This document shows, piece after piece, positions 1-8,654 of a DNA stretch of 20,012 nt. The stretch covers positions 1-20,012 of IMG/VR virus record IMGVR_UViG_3300033145_002055. One strand, written 5' to 3'. The notes beneath the pieces were generated by a model. The model was not told the DNA's origin. It did no database searches and worked only from the letters and a program-made list of their open reading frames with translations. This DNA comes from a virus. Numbering within the stretch: the stretch's first letter is position 1; each line of letters opens with the position of its first letter. The translations under genes were made by a program, and so were the position numbers.

Positions 1-1
1 T

Positions 2-1684
2 GGAGCTGGATTATTTGGTTATGCTGCTAGTAAAGTATCTAAAACTAAAATTGGACAAAAAGTTGGTGCTAGTGTTGCTGGTATAGCAGCTAAAAAAGCA
101 ATGAAAACTGCAGCGGTTAAAGGTGCTGGTAAAGTTGCATCTAAGGCAATTCCTGGATTAGGTATTTTAGCAGGATTAGGGTTTGCCGCTCATAGATTGA
201 TGAAAGGTCAATTTATTGAGGCTGGATTAGAATTAACTTCTGGATTAGCAGGCGGCGCAGCAATTTTATCTGGTGGTACTAGTTTTTTAGCTATGGGAGC
301 AGCAGAATCAGCTTTAGCATATAGGGACTATCAAAGATCTAAAGGAAAATATGATAAGAGTAAAAAGCATAAAAATTTAGATAAATCAATGGTTAAAAAG
401 ATTCAAGCTATTCAACAATCAGTTGGATCATATCTTCCTATATTTGCTGGGTTTACCGGATCAGCTACTGCAATGCTTAGTGCTGCTTATTTAAATAAAT
501 ATAGTGTTAATAATCCAGATGCATTAGTGAAAGCTGCTAATCAAATTACTGGTGTTAGTAAAAAAGCTTGGATTAAAGCTGGTGGAGATGAAGCAGTTTA
601 CGCTGGAGCATTAGTTATTTCTAAAGGTAAAAACAAACTAAAAGAAATGTGGAATAAGAAAAGTAAAATGTTTGGTTCTATTGGAGAAACTGCTACTGAT
701 TTATATGATAAAGCAAAAGATTTTGCTATAGTAGAAGAAGTAGAAGGTATGTATAGTAAAACTAAAAAATATGCTAACAAAATGGGTAAAGCAGCATTGA
801 AAATGACTACTAAAATAGATATTAAAGATAAAATTAGTGATGCTAAAGATAAAGCTAAAGATATGTATTCAGGTTTTAAACAAAAAGCAATAAACGAAAT
901 GCCAACTTTAATATCAAAATTAGGTGACAATATAACTAGTTCATTTATGAAATTTGGAAATTTCTTAAGTGATTCAATTGGTGATCCAAAAGAACATTTA
1001 AAAAATATGAAAGAAAAAGTTTTTAAAGGAATATCAATTGCAAGAGATTCATTAGGTTCTATATATACTAAATTACATGATTTATTTCTATTAACTAAAA
1101 TGCGTGTAGAAATGGAAATAAAGAAATTAAAAGATATAAAAGACAGAGCCAAAGAGAAAAAGAAGAAAGGTTTATTTAGTTGGTTTGGTAAAGCCGCTAC
1201 AAAAGAATTTGTTTTTCCTAATTTTTTATCTCCTTCAGCAAAAATATCTGCTGGAGCTGGTATTGGATTTGAAATGGGAGGCAGTAAAAATACAACTACA
1301 GATGTTTTATTAAGAGGACATGGTGGAGAAACTGGAATCATTGGTGCATCAGGAAATATGAGTTTTGTATCCCCAGATAAAGTTAGAGAAAATCTTTTTG
1401 GAGGACTAGGAATTAATTCGAAAAAAGTTGCTTCTATGAGTGCTGGTAAAGATATATTAAAAATGAAACAAGATGGTATACTACAAGATAGTATAAATGG
1501 AATGAAAGATACAATGAAACAAACTTCTCAAAATAGTGCTAATATAATGAGTGCAACAATTGATAAATCTATAAAAATAATGAGTAGTAATAGTAATGTA
1601 TCTGGTGGTGGTAGTAGTAATTCACAACCATCTAGATCAAGAGATCCATTTATTAATTTAATTTTAAGTGGAAATATAACGTAA
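2..1684 (+). CDS. Probable tail tape-measure protein, C-terminal part (5' end outside window)
   Basis: The frame is open from base 2, so the first internal ATG (101) is not the real start; 560 residues are visible. The N-terminal visible part is rich in Ala, Gly and Lys. It then shows a Gly/Ala-rich hydrophobic stretch, KAIPGLGILAGLGFAAHRLM followed by KGQFIEAGLELTSGLAGG. From memory of the family, this type of segment is typical of tape-measure proteins of large myoviruses. Long Lys-rich amphipathic helices follow, then a segment with GHGGETGIIGASG near residue 440 (visible numbering), like the G-x-GE motif near the end of many tape measures, and a Ser/Asn/Gly-rich tail. A tape measure sets tail length inside the tube and is released at injection. 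The next gene looks like a tube-cap protein, as in the T4 order 29-48-54. The class is inferred; another virion protein with membrane-active segments is possible. Confidence 0.6.
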   Translation, partial: GAGLFGYAASKVSKTKIGQKVGASVAGIAAKKAMKTAAVKGAGKVASKAIPGLGILAGLGFAAHRLMKGQFIEAGLELTSGLAGGAAILSGGTSFLAMGAAESALAYRDYQRSKGKYDKSKKHKNLDKSMVKKIQAIQQSVGSYLPIFAGFTGSATAMLSAAYLNKYSVNNPDALVKAANQITGVSKKAWIKAGGDEAVYAGALVISKGKNKLKEMWNKKSKMFGSIGETATDLYDKAKDFAIVEEVEGMYSKTKKYANKMGKAALKMTTKIDIKDKISDAKDKAKDMYSGFKQKAINEMPTLISKLGDNITSSFMKFGNFLSDSIGDPKEHLKNMKEKVFKGISIARDSLGSIYTKLHDLFLLTKMRVEMEIKKLKDIKDRAKEKKKKGLFSWFGKAATKEFVFPNFLSPSAKISAGAGIGFEMGGSKNTTTDVLLRGHGGETGIIGASGNMSFVSPDKVRENLFGGLGINSKKVASMSAGKDILKMKQDGILQDSINGMKDTMKQTSQNSANIMSATIDKSIKIMSSNSNVSGGGSSNSQPSRSRDPFINLILSGNIT

Positions 1685-1693
1685 GGAGATAAA

Positions 1694-2947
1694 ATGGCTA
1701 AATTTATAAGTGATTTTGAAAGGTGGCTTAATGGTATTTTTTCTGATCCAACACCACCTGGTCAACTAGTATCTTTAGATGGTATGATTTTTGGGATGCC
1801 ACCATCTACACATATAAGCAATACAGTTATACATAATTCTATGCCTACGGCAACAATAATTCCATGTGAACCAGAATTTAGTTCTGGAGCTTCATTATTT
1901 ACATTAGATCAACATAAAGGATGGGAAAAATATCAAGAAATTTTAAAAAGTGTTGGTTTTACAATGGGGAATTCTAATAAAGTAAAAGTTTCTTATATAG
2001 TTGATAGTTTTCCCACAGATACATTTAATAATGAATACGGTGAGACAATATTTGACAGAATGTCTTCTGGAGTTTCATCCACAGTGGGGGATTTTTCTCA
2101 AATACTTGGTTTAACTAATATAAAAGATTTAAAGAATTTAGTAAAAGCAGCTCCTGGTGGAGGATCTATTACCGCAGGTGGGAATAAAATGAGTAGTATG
2201 TATAGTGACTTTATTGATACTTTAGAAAAAAATGGACATGATAGAGGTGCTAGTGTTGCTAAAACTTTTGGTAGTAGCATAGCTGCTGCTGCAACAGGAT
2301 CAAGAATTGATTTTCCTCAAGTTTGGAAAAATAGTAGTTTCACTCCATCATATACTATGACCATTAGATTATATAATCCTGATCCTGGTAATCCAGAATC
2401 AACAAAAAAATATATTGTTGGTCCAATAGCTGCTATATTAGCTTTAGGATTACCAAAAGTTGGCAATAAAGATGTAGCTAGTTATAAATGGCCATTGTTT
2501 TGTAAAGTTATTTCTCCAGGTATATATAATTTAAATTCAGCTTTTATAAGCAGTATATCTATTATTAAAGGTGGAGAACAACAAAATATTGCTTACAATC
2601 AAGCATTGGGAATGTGTGATATTAGAATTGAATTTGGAAGTTTATATAATAGTATGATATCTGGGAAAGGAAGTAATAATTATTCAGATAAAAGACCTAC
2701 TTTAGGTAATTATTTAGAAGTATTAGGTGGAAAAAATTTCGTTGGGGCAGATTCAATTATTAAAACTTATAATAGTAAAGATACATACAAAGGAAATATA
2801 TCTTCTATTAATCTATATGGAACTAATAAATCCAATGTAGTGGTAGAGGATAAAGATTCTTCAATAGGTAGTAGAATAAAGGATTCTGATTCTGATTCTG
2901 AAAGTTATTTAATAGGTAACTCTAAAGAATTTTTGAAAATATCTTAA
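1694..2947 (+). CDS. Baseplate tail-tube cap / junction-like protein (gp48/gp54 type)
   Basis: The start follows AAGGAG by five bases, and that site overlaps the stop of the preceding gene, so the two are translated together. The 417 residues show no signal peptide. A Gly/Ser/Ala-rich middle is followed by a C-terminal block (about residues 215-325) with TMTIRLYNPDPGNPE, IVGPIAAILALGLPKVG, FCKVISPGIYNLNSAFISSI and CDIRIEFGSLYNSM. The pattern of a hydrophobic P-x-AALLAL-LP helix, a central V-x-x-PG strand, and a final 'D-I-x-I-x-F-x-x-LY' strand resembles the tail-tube-like domain of T4 gp48/gp54 class proteins, which join baseplate hub and tube. T4 gp48 and gp54 are 364 and 320 aa, so the length fits. 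The C-terminus is Ser/Asp-rich with a short SD repeat. The domain resemblance is from pattern recognition only; the gene order supports it. Confidence 0.5.
   Translation: MAKFISDFERWLNGIFSDPTPPGQLVSLDGMIFGMPPSTHISNTVIHNSMPTATIIPCEPEFSSGASLFTLDQHKGWEKYQEILKSVGFTMGNSNKVKVSYIVDSFPTDTFNNEYGETIFDRMSSGVSSTVGDFSQILGLTNIKDLKNLVKAAPGGGSITAGGNKMSSMYSDFIDTLEKNGHDRGASVAKTFGSSIAAAATGSRIDFPQVWKNSSFTPSYTMTIRLYNPDPGNPESTKKYIVGPIAAILALGLPKVGNKDVASYKWPLFCKVISPGIYNLNSAFISSISIIKGGEQQNIAYNQALGMCDIRIEFGSLYNSMISGKGSNNYSDKRPTLGNYLEVLGGKNFVGADSIIKTYNSKDTYKGNISSINLYGTNKSNVVVEDKDSSIGSRIKDSDSDSESYLIGNSKEFLKIS
2882..2899 (+). repeat. Short tandem repeat GATTCT x3
   Basis: Three exact head-to-tail copies of GATTCT inside the 3' end of the tube-cap-like gene encode an acidic Asp-Ser run (DSDSDSES). 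This could vary in copy number by slippage and change a flexible tail linker; that is inference. Confidence 0.7.
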
Positions 2948-2984
2948 GAGGACGGAAGAAAAGTGAAAAAGAAGAAACTGATGT

Positions 2985-4085
2985 TTAACAAATTGAATTT
3001 CTCATTGATAAAGTAATATAATATGCTAAGTATAAATTAATTAAAGATTGAGTTTGTTTAGTTAATTTATTATATTCTTTATCGAACTTTATATCTTTAA
3101 TAATATTTCTAATTAGAATATTGATTTGTTGTTTAAAATAAACTAACGCTTTGGTTCTCTTAACAGCCATTAATACTCTAACATTTTTATAAAATTGATC
3201 TCCACATAAATGACCAACCTCTGATAATTCTTTTACAAATAGTTCAAGAATAAGTCTTATATTATCTTCATGTTTAATATTAGTCAAACTTTTTGATAGG
3301 GAAGTAGCTAATGATGCTCTAACTTTAGTAAGAGTTCTTGCATCATTGACCGCTTTAGAATCAACAATCTTATAAACAGTTAAACTTTTAACTGTATCAT
3401 TTATTACTCTGCTTGATTTTTCTAACTGTTGATATTGAATAGAGTCATCATTTTCAATAGGATTTTTCATTGCTGATCCATCTTTACTAGCTTTATAATA
3501 TATCTCAGCAAAACTTTTTAAACTTTGAGAAATTCTAGTTCTGCATTCAGTTATAAATTTCGTAATTTCTTCAAGATTTCCAGTCTTTAAAGCATGACCA
3601 TATCTTTTATTCATTTCACATGATAGAAAAAATAGAGAACCAGGAATAGTTTTTTCTCTTGAAAATAAATGAGTTTTAGCTAAGTTTTCCATAGCATATT
3701 TAAACACATCCTCATTACAAAATTTCAATTGTTTATGAATTAAATTAGTATAATTTCTAATGATATATATTATTAGCATTGATTTATAAGCAGTAACTTG
3801 TCTGCTTTTATTTAAAGTAACCATAAGAAATATATAAAAATTAGATATTGGATCTCTATGTAATTTCCATTTAGAAGCAGGGGTTCCTTTATAAAACCTT
3901 TTTACAAATGTGGTAATATCTTTTTCTTTTAACTTACATATATACAATAATTCATAGTAATATTTTTTTAGTGATGGATAGTAACATGGTTCCGACAAAC
4001 TAGATAATTCTGCAGCTGCAATCTTATGCAAAGTTCTTTTTAACTTATTTAAATCAATATTAGCTTCTGAATGTAATATTTCCAT
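2985..4085 (-). CDS. Unknown helical protein, last gene of the baseplate operon
   Basis: I do not recognise this 366-residue protein. It is basic and mostly helical by composition, with no transmembrane segment, signal peptide or clear catalytic motif. Notable segments are a Cys/Tyr/Lys-rich N-terminal third, SREKTIPGSLFFLSCEMNKR near residues 142-161, and the helix TRISQSLKSFAEIYYKA near residue 190. The gene begins six bases after the gp6-like gene and has only a weak GGA-type ribosome site, so it is probably translationally tied to gp6. That position, where T4 carries further wedge genes, suggests a virion or baseplate-assembly role, but nothing in the sequence proves it. Its 3' end faces the end of the plus-strand tube-cap gene with a 37-base gap and no obvious terminator. 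Confidence 0.75.
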   Translation of the reverse strand: MEILHSEANIDLNKLKRTLHKIAAAELSSLSEPCYYPSLKKYYYELLYICKLKEKDITTFVKRFYKGTPASKWKLHRDPISNFYIFLMVTLNKSRQVTAYKSMLIIYIIRNYTNLIHKQLKFCNEDVFKYAMENLAKTHLFSREKTIPGSLFFLSCEMNKRYGHALKTGNLEEITKFITECRTRISQSLKSFAEIYYKASKDGSAMKNPIENDDSIQYQQLEKSSRVINDTVKSLTVYKIVDSKAVNDARTLTKVRASLATSLSKSLTNIKHEDNIRLILELFVKELSEVGHLCGDQFYKNVRVLMAVKRTKALVYFKQQINILIRNIIKDIKFDKEYNKLTKQTQSLINLYLAYYITLSMRNSIC

Positions 4086-4091
4086 AATTTA

Positions 4092-6698
4092 TTAATCCAA
4101 TGTAAAAATTTTAATTATAATATCATCTTCTATAAAATGCATCCACTCAGGTGTATATTCTAACAACTCTTGTTGCTCAAAATCATCAATATTATAATCA
4201 AAGAATATGCCACTTTCTGGCTGTAATAACCTACAATGAGAAACTCCATTAACATTATGAACCAGATCAATAATTTTAGAACGTCTTATTATTAATTTTG
4301 GACCAAAGTCTGCTTTATAATAATTATAAATTGCTGACCTAATATTTGCTATAAGAGTTGCTTCTTGAATAGATGAATCATTAATTTTAAATACTTCCAA
4401 AGATATTTTTAAAGGAATATTATATATTGGTTTTTTCCAACCAAAATCAGTGTATATATAATTACCAGCTTTATTTAGATCATCTGGAGAAGTAACATAT
4501 GCAATATCACTACTTTTTGGTTTTATAAATGTCCATATAGTAGCAGCAACATCATCATCAACACATAAAGCAATTTCATCTCTGTGACCATTCCATGCAC
4601 CACCTTCATTTCCTGATACTATATATCTATCCGCTAAATTAGGAGAAGGAGGAATTGAAGTTAACCCTAAGTTTACAATAGGTAAAGAAGTAGGATCATT
4701 CTTTAACATATTTTTTGACTGACCGGTTGTATTACATAATTTTATATTGATAAAATCAGTTAACATTCTATAACTTTTAAATTCAGCTGATCCTAAAAAT
4801 GCTTGTAATACCTGACTTTCAAAATCAACCTTGTTTATACCACCTTCATATTCTATTGGTACACCTGGTATACCAGTTCCAGGTACTTGCGTGCCCATAT
4901 AATATGATTTTAAAATAACAGGTATATCATATATAATTGTTGCAGTACCATTGTCAAAAGTATTTGATATCATATAAGTTTTTAATTCTTGTCTAAATAC
5001 AAACTCTGCAGAATATTGACCTATAAGAGGTTGATATGTTAATGCAACTGGATTACTAATAGTAAAATAGTAAGTTTGAGGTCCTTTAGGAATATCCATA
5101 TAATCAGAAAATAAATAAATAAATTTACCACCACCAGTTGCAGGTAAATTTGTCATTGCAAATGTATCATTAGTTGATATAATTTTCATTTCACATTCAC
5201 AGTTAGAAAAATCATCCTCACTTGAATAATATGATAATTCAAATAATGCTGATGATGTACCATCATTAGTAATTTCTAAATTGTTTAAATGAAAATGATA
5301 TAGTTCTTGTTCACTATGTCCCCAACTTTCAATTAAAGTAGGAACTATTTGAATTTGTCTCATTATATAATGATAATAAGCAACTTCATTTTGTTCATCA
5401 ACTGTCATTTCAAACAATGTTATATATTCAATATCATCTATAACTATAATTTTATCTCTTGGAATATAAGTTGTACCATAAGGTTCAATAGTATAAGTTC
5501 CATTTCTTGTAGGAACAATTTCATTATCAAACTCAAGAATAGTATATAATTGAATTTCATTTACTTTTAAATCTGATCTTTTTAATACAGGTATAGAATT
5601 AGATTTAATTGGTGCATCAGGAATAACAACATCAAAATTTTTATAATCTTGCTCTGAAACTAATCTATTTAAACTAACCAAACTTTTAATTGAATTATCT
5701 CTAATTTCTTGCAAACTTTCTTCATCTGTTCCATTATAAGCAGGTGATGGATTAATAATATTGTAATCAACTATTTCAGTTACTCCACTTTGTTGAGTAT
5801 AAATTTTTCCACCAGATGTTATAGAACCAGCAATAACATTTCCATCTTCTCCATCAGTTACATTTATGTGAGCAATTACAGTTGACCCTGGTAAAGGTTG
5901 TTGGCCAATAAGTCCATTACCAAAGTATATTCTTCTTCCTTCAGGAGATACTCTTAAAACATAACCATAATCAGAATTGCTCATTAAATATAAACTGTTA
6001 AATCTTTCATACAATCTACCGGTATCTTCTGCTGAAGAATCAGGATCTCTAACATATATTTCCATATCTGCAACTTTACCATCAATAGAAACATTAATAT
6101 CTGTAAATTGATATGGTTGTAAATCTTCATCAATTGTAAACTCTTGAACAGTGGTTTTATATTGTCGGGTTGGCAATAAAAATTGAAAATTAGGATTTTC
6201 AGATGTTGTATCAATATTAACTGGAACATTAAATACTTTTCCTTCTTGTTCTGCTGATATTAAAATAGATGTATTATTAATTACATTAACATTAACATTA
6301 TAATAAGTTATAAAAGATTTATTATCATTAGTTTTAAATTCAAAACCATTAGGAATATTAAATATTGTATTTGGATCATTGAACGAAAGATTAACAGTAA
6401 TTAATACATTTGCTACTGCATATTTAGTCTCAAGCGGATTATACCCAATAAATGAACTTAAATTATGGATAGATTCTGGTAATTGAGCTTGAGTTAGAAA
6501 AAACTCATTATAGATATTGCTTTGATAGAACATTAAGTTAGAAGAAAGGGTAGTAAAAATATCTATAATATATGATAAGAATGAAGATTGGGTTAAATCA
6601 ACATTATTCAATTCCATATATTGTTGTAGAAATTCTATTACTTGTACTCTAATAGCATCTCTTGATGCATATATTATATTAGATACTGGTGTAGTCAT
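4092..6698 (-). CDS. Baseplate wedge protein, gp6 / baseplate-J family
   Basis: This 868-residue protein is a ring-forming wedge subunit of the contractile tail baseplate. The N-terminal helical part (about 10-90) ends in FIGYNPLETKYA, as in gp6/J proteins that start with a short-helix bundle before the first beta domain. RIYFGNGLIGQQPLPGSTV at about 256-274 and the following ITVTDGEDGN-like strand match the FG-G-x-x-G-x-P-x-G signature of the family. NGTDEESLQEIRDNSIKSL to LNRLVSEQDY at about 322-352 is the diagnostic 'G-x-D-E-S-x-x-x-I-R ... NR-x-V-x-x-x-DY' block. The C-terminus holds the 'V-x-G-V-x-x-C-x-L' dimerisation-type segment. T4 gp6 has 660 residues; the extra 200 lie mainly between residues 440 and 750. 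The start is preceded by AGAGGTAAAT. It is flanked by closely packed genes of the same operon. Confidence 0.93.
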   Translation of the reverse strand: MTTPVSNIIYASRDAIRVQVIEFLQQYMELNNVDLTQSSFLSYIIDIFTTLSSNLMFYQSNIYNEFFLTQAQLPESIHNLSSFIGYNPLETKYAVANVLITVNLSFNDPNTIFNIPNGFEFKTNDNKSFITYYNVNVNVINNTSILISAEQEGKVFNVPVNIDTTSENPNFQFLLPTRQYKTTVQEFTIDEDLQPYQFTDINVSIDGKVADMEIYVRDPDSSAEDTGRLYERFNSLYLMSNSDYGYVLRVSPEGRRIYFGNGLIGQQPLPGSTVIAHINVTDGEDGNVIAGSITSGGKIYTQQSGVTEIVDYNIINPSPAYNGTDEESLQEIRDNSIKSLVSLNRLVSEQDYKNFDVVIPDAPIKSNSIPVLKRSDLKVNEIQLYTILEFDNEIVPTRNGTYTIEPYGTTYIPRDKIIVIDDIEYITLFEMTVDEQNEVAYYHYIMRQIQIVPTLIESWGHSEQELYHFHLNNLEITNDGTSSALFELSYYSSEDDFSNCECEMKIISTNDTFAMTNLPATGGGKFIYLFSDYMDIPKGPQTYYFTISNPVALTYQPLIGQYSAEFVFRQELKTYMISNTFDNGTATIIYDIPVILKSYYMGTQVPGTGIPGVPIEYEGGINKVDFESQVLQAFLGSAEFKSYRMLTDFINIKLCNTTGQSKNMLKNDPTSLPIVNLGLTSIPPSPNLADRYIVSGNEGGAWNGHRDEIALCVDDDVAATIWTFIKPKSSDIAYVTSPDDLNKAGNYIYTDFGWKKPIYNIPLKISLEVFKINDSSIQEATLIANIRSAIYNYYKADFGPKLIIRRSKIIDLVHNVNGVSHCRLLQPESGIFFDYNIDDFEQQELLEYTPEWMHFIEDDIIIKIFTLD

Positions 6699-6706
6699 AT
6701 TTACCT

Positions 6707-7351
6707 CTATGTTTCTATAAGACCTGCGTTATCATTCCACATGTCTACTAGATTAGTTTTAAGTTCTTCATCTTTAGCTAACATTCGAGCTAAAGTTGTT
6801 GCTTCCTCTACAGTGTGAATTTTTTTATCATAATCAAAAAATACGTATGTATCTTCTGTTTTTTCTTCTAACTTATTAGTACCTTTACTTTCATAAACTT
6901 TACATCTTAATTTCCAATATCTCTTCTCGGTATTTGGATAAGGTTCAACTCCAGTTACTTTAAATAATGGATATGTATCATTTTGTGATTGTAAAAATTC
7001 TGACTCAAATTTAATTATATCATTAGCGTATGGAGTTATACCATAAATAGATGGAAATACAACACTGGTTTCTTGTTCTTTCACTAACCCAATATCTGAG
7101 CCATCAAATCCAGTAGCAATTTCTTCTGAAAAGTAAACAGGAAGTAATAAATATTTATCCCATTTCATTCCAGATAATTCTCCTGTTTTTTCATAAGCAC
7201 CACCATACATTTGTTGCTTGTCCCAGACTGTTGTATCTTTATTTATGTTCCAATAGGTTGTTAAAAAAGCAACTCCATGCTTACTATAGTAGTCTAGAAC
7301 GAGTTCTTGATATTCTTTAATATACTCATATAATTGTTCCAAATTTTGCAT
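6707..7351 (-). CDS. Baseplate-region structural protein of unknown function
   Basis: A 214-residue acidic protein with an N-terminal helix (about 1-25), then a mixed beta region with many Trp and Tyr residues. Segments that stand out are TYWNINKDTTVWDKQQMYGG, VVFPSIYGITPYANDIIKFE and YWKLRCKVYES. The 'P-x-I-Y-G-I-x-P ... D-I-I-x-F' pattern is common in small phage proteins that sit at tail or neck interfaces, but I cannot name the family. There is no membrane segment or enzyme motif. AGAGG of its ribosome site includes the stop codon of the 170-aa gene before it, and the gp6-like gene follows after eight bases, so the three genes are co-translated. A wedge or wedge-accessory role is the best inference from context. 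Confidence 0.8.
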   Translation of the reverse strand: MQNLEQLYEYIKEYQELVLDYYSKHGVAFLTTYWNINKDTTVWDKQQMYGGAYEKTGELSGMKWDKYLLLPVYFSEEIATGFDGSDIGLVKEQETSVVFPSIYGITPYANDIIKFESEFLQSQNDTYPLFKVTGVEPYPNTEKRYWKLRCKVYESKGTNKLEEKTEDTYVFFDYDKKIHTVEEATTLARMLAKDEELKTNLVDMWNDNAGLIET

Positions 7352-7355
7352 AATT

Positions 7356-7868
7356 TTACCTCTTTAAAACGGATAAGAATTTAGATAGTAAAGGTTTTAT
7401 TATTGTTTGTTTTTTTAAAGCTATCATTCTTAATTGAACAGGATTATCAACAAGTTTATCATCTATAACTAGTTTAAATTTGCCTGTTATTTCATACATA
7501 TTAATATTACCTTTACTATATTCTAAAGAATGAAAAATAGTAAGATGACTATTTATATGTTTTCCTTTTTTCTTTAATAAAATTTTTAATTGAGAAATAG
7601 ATTCATTTGAAATATTACAAAAAATTTCTTCTATTAACATAAAATTTTCAGTTTTTTCATATCCATCAATAAACTCACTAATATATTCAGATGGTGCTCT
7701 TAAAAGTAATTGAGCAATTTGGTTACCATTTTTTAACTGTCCTATGAGATTTAAAACCCAGAATGATTTTTCCATCTCAATAATCAATATATGGACATTA
7801 CCAATATGTTTCTTAGTAAATATTCCTTTATATGTTTTTAAGATTCCATAAATAATTCTTTTTCTCAT
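7356..7868 (-). CDS. Unknown 170-aa protein, first gene of the gp6 operon
   Basis: A basic protein (many Lys, Ile, Leu) without membrane segment or clear motif; I do not recognise it. The visible pattern is alternating beta and helix: an N-terminal strand region, a helical centre with KNGNQIAQLLLRAPSEYISE, and a C-terminal half with ITGKFKLVIDDKLVDNPVQL. AGGAA lies nine bases before the ATG. It is the first gene after the gp25 terminator, and its stop overlaps the ribosome site of the next gene, so it heads the unit 170 aa - 214 aa - gp6 - 366 aa. Context suggests a baseplate component or chaperone; the sequence itself does not show which. Confidence 0.75.
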   Translation of the reverse strand: MRKRIIYGILKTYKGIFTKKHIGNVHILIIEMEKSFWVLNLIGQLKNGNQIAQLLLRAPSEYISEFIDGYEKTENFMLIEEIFCNISNESISQLKILLKKKGKHINSHLTIFHSLEYSKGNINMYEITGKFKLVIDDKLVDNPVQLRMIALKKQTIIKPLLSKFLSVLKR

Positions 7869-7918
7869 AAGTTTTTCCTAATGTTAATAGATCAAATATA
7901 TATAAAATAGGTTTATAA

Positions 7919-7937
7919 GTTATTAATATCATTCTAA
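7919..7937 (-). promoter_or_regulatory. Weak copy of the phage late-promoter motif
   Basis: On the minus strand TTAGAATGATATTAATAAC shares TTAGAA and the AT-rich right half with the four strong copies, but differs at the CA and in the TAAA part. It lies between the gp25 terminator and the 170-aa gene, exactly where a promoter is expected. The call rests on position more than on match. Confidence 0.3.
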
Positions 7938-7947
7938 AATAAATGGT

Positions 7948-7986
7948 AAAAAAAGTGGTTCTTAGTATATATCATGAACCACTTTT
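7948..7986 (-). terminator. Rho-independent terminator after gp25
   Basis: An 11-bp perfect stem (AAAAGTGGTTC with GAACCACTTTT) encloses a 14-base loop and is followed on the minus strand by a run of seven T. It begins ten bases after the gp25 stop codon. Confidence 0.88.
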
Positions 7987-7995
7987 AGTTTGTTT

Positions 7996-8424
7996 CTAAG
8001 ACTCCATATTGATAAATTGTTTATCATAAATTACAGTATTTAATGTTTTATTACTATTATCATACTCAACACCAATACTTAAAATAAAACCATGTCCATC
8101 AGGCATAAATGAAACATCTATACTTGTAATATAAGCTCTGTTATCATATTTCATTAATCTAAATCTTATTTCTTCTTTTATACCTTCTACAGTAACTTCA
8201 TCAGCAGGTTCAAAAATATACTTATATAAATCACTACCATAATCAGGGTTAGACATATAAGTTCTAGTTTTAGTTAATAAAATATTATTCCAAGAATTTA
8301 AAATAACATCAAAATCTTTTACAGAAGAAAATTCACCAGAGGATGATATCACCGGAATAAAATCAAGTATTCTTCCTTGTGAACCAACTATGTTTAAATT
8401 GAATTTTTCTAAAATAGAAGCCAT
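7996..8424 (-). CDS. Baseplate wedge protein, gp25-like
   Basis: A 142-residue member of the gp25 / lysozyme-like baseplate wedge family, which starts sheath polymerisation on the baseplate. The core SWNNILLTKTRTYMSNPDYG with SDLYKYIFEPAD matches the family pattern of a helix, a short loop and 'NP-x-YG-x-x-L-x-x-x-x-F-x-P', followed by a helix EGIKEEIRFRLMKYDNRA and strands ITSIDVSF. T4 gp25 has 132 residues. The frame is open upstream to 8481, but I choose the ATG at 8424: it follows GAAGGG, it starts MASILEKFN like the family, and its A is the last base of the preceding gene's TAA stop (TAATG), a usual coupling junction. The upstream extension would be a basic stretch that overlaps the 76-aa frame. 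A good terminator follows. Confidence 0.88.
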   Translation of the reverse strand: MASILEKFNLNIVGSQGRILDFIPVISSSGEFSSVKDFDVILNSWNNILLTKTRTYMSNPDYGSDLYKYIFEPADEVTVEGIKEEIRFRLMKYDNRAYITSIDVSFMPDGHGFILSIGVEYDNSNKTLNTVIYDKQFINMES

Positions 8425-8654
8425 TATTTTTTCCCTTCTTCTATCATTGTAAGTTTTTGATCTTCTATATCTGCTTTCCATTTTAGAAGATCATTAAACC
8501 TTTTAACAGGCATTAACATTATATCAATATAGCCCATATGTAACATTTCAATGGCTGCAAATATAGAATCATTTAACATGGTTTTATATTCATCTATTAT
8601 ATTATCCTGAGTATACCATGCGAAAGAACTGGGAAACCAAATCGATATCCACAT
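8424..8654 (-). CDS. 76-aa frame overlapping the gp26/51-like gene; probable frameshift extension
   Basis: This frame overlaps the end of the 262-aa gene by 53 bases and ends in the TAATG junction with gp25. Its first ATG (8654) has GAAGAGG directly touching it, which leaves no spacing for ribosome binding, and the next in-frame ATG (8579) has no good site. The frame is open back to 8687. The distinctive part is SIFAAIEMLHMGYIDIMLMP, VKRFNDLLKWKADIEDQ and an acidic/basic end, helical, with the 'P-V-x-R-x-x-x-L-L-x-W-K' pattern that I associate with the C-terminal part of tail or baseplate assembly chaperones. The likeliest expression is as a fusion to the 262-aa protein through a +1 (or -2) shift. 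Independent translation from a weak start is the alternative. Confidence 0.6.
   Translation of the reverse strand: MWISIWFPSSFAWYTQDNIIDEYKTMLNDSIFAAIEMLHMGYIDIMLMPVKRFNDLLKWKADIEDQKLTMIEEGKK

Noticed and set aside
598-1341. 247-aa open frame on the minus strand inside the tape-measure gene
   Set aside because: Antisense shadow of a Lys/Ala-rich AT-rich gene; composition is Phe/Ile/Ser-rich and there is no ribosome site.
2963-3016. 17-codon GTG-started frame with AGAGG before it, after the tube-cap gene
   Set aside because: Too short and Lys-rich, overlaps the end of the 366-aa gene; no way to separate it from chance.
7219-7236. GGAACATAAATAAAG on the minus strand, similar to the late-promoter motif
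   Set aside because: Lies inside the 214-aa gene, mismatches at the fixed A of AGAACA and in the TAAA part, and is explained by the codons of YWNINKDT.
8425-8481. Longer start for the gp25-like protein (161 aa)
   Set aside because: Overlaps the 76-aa frame, lacks a ribosome site, and the ATG at 8424 has a good one and the family's usual beginning.
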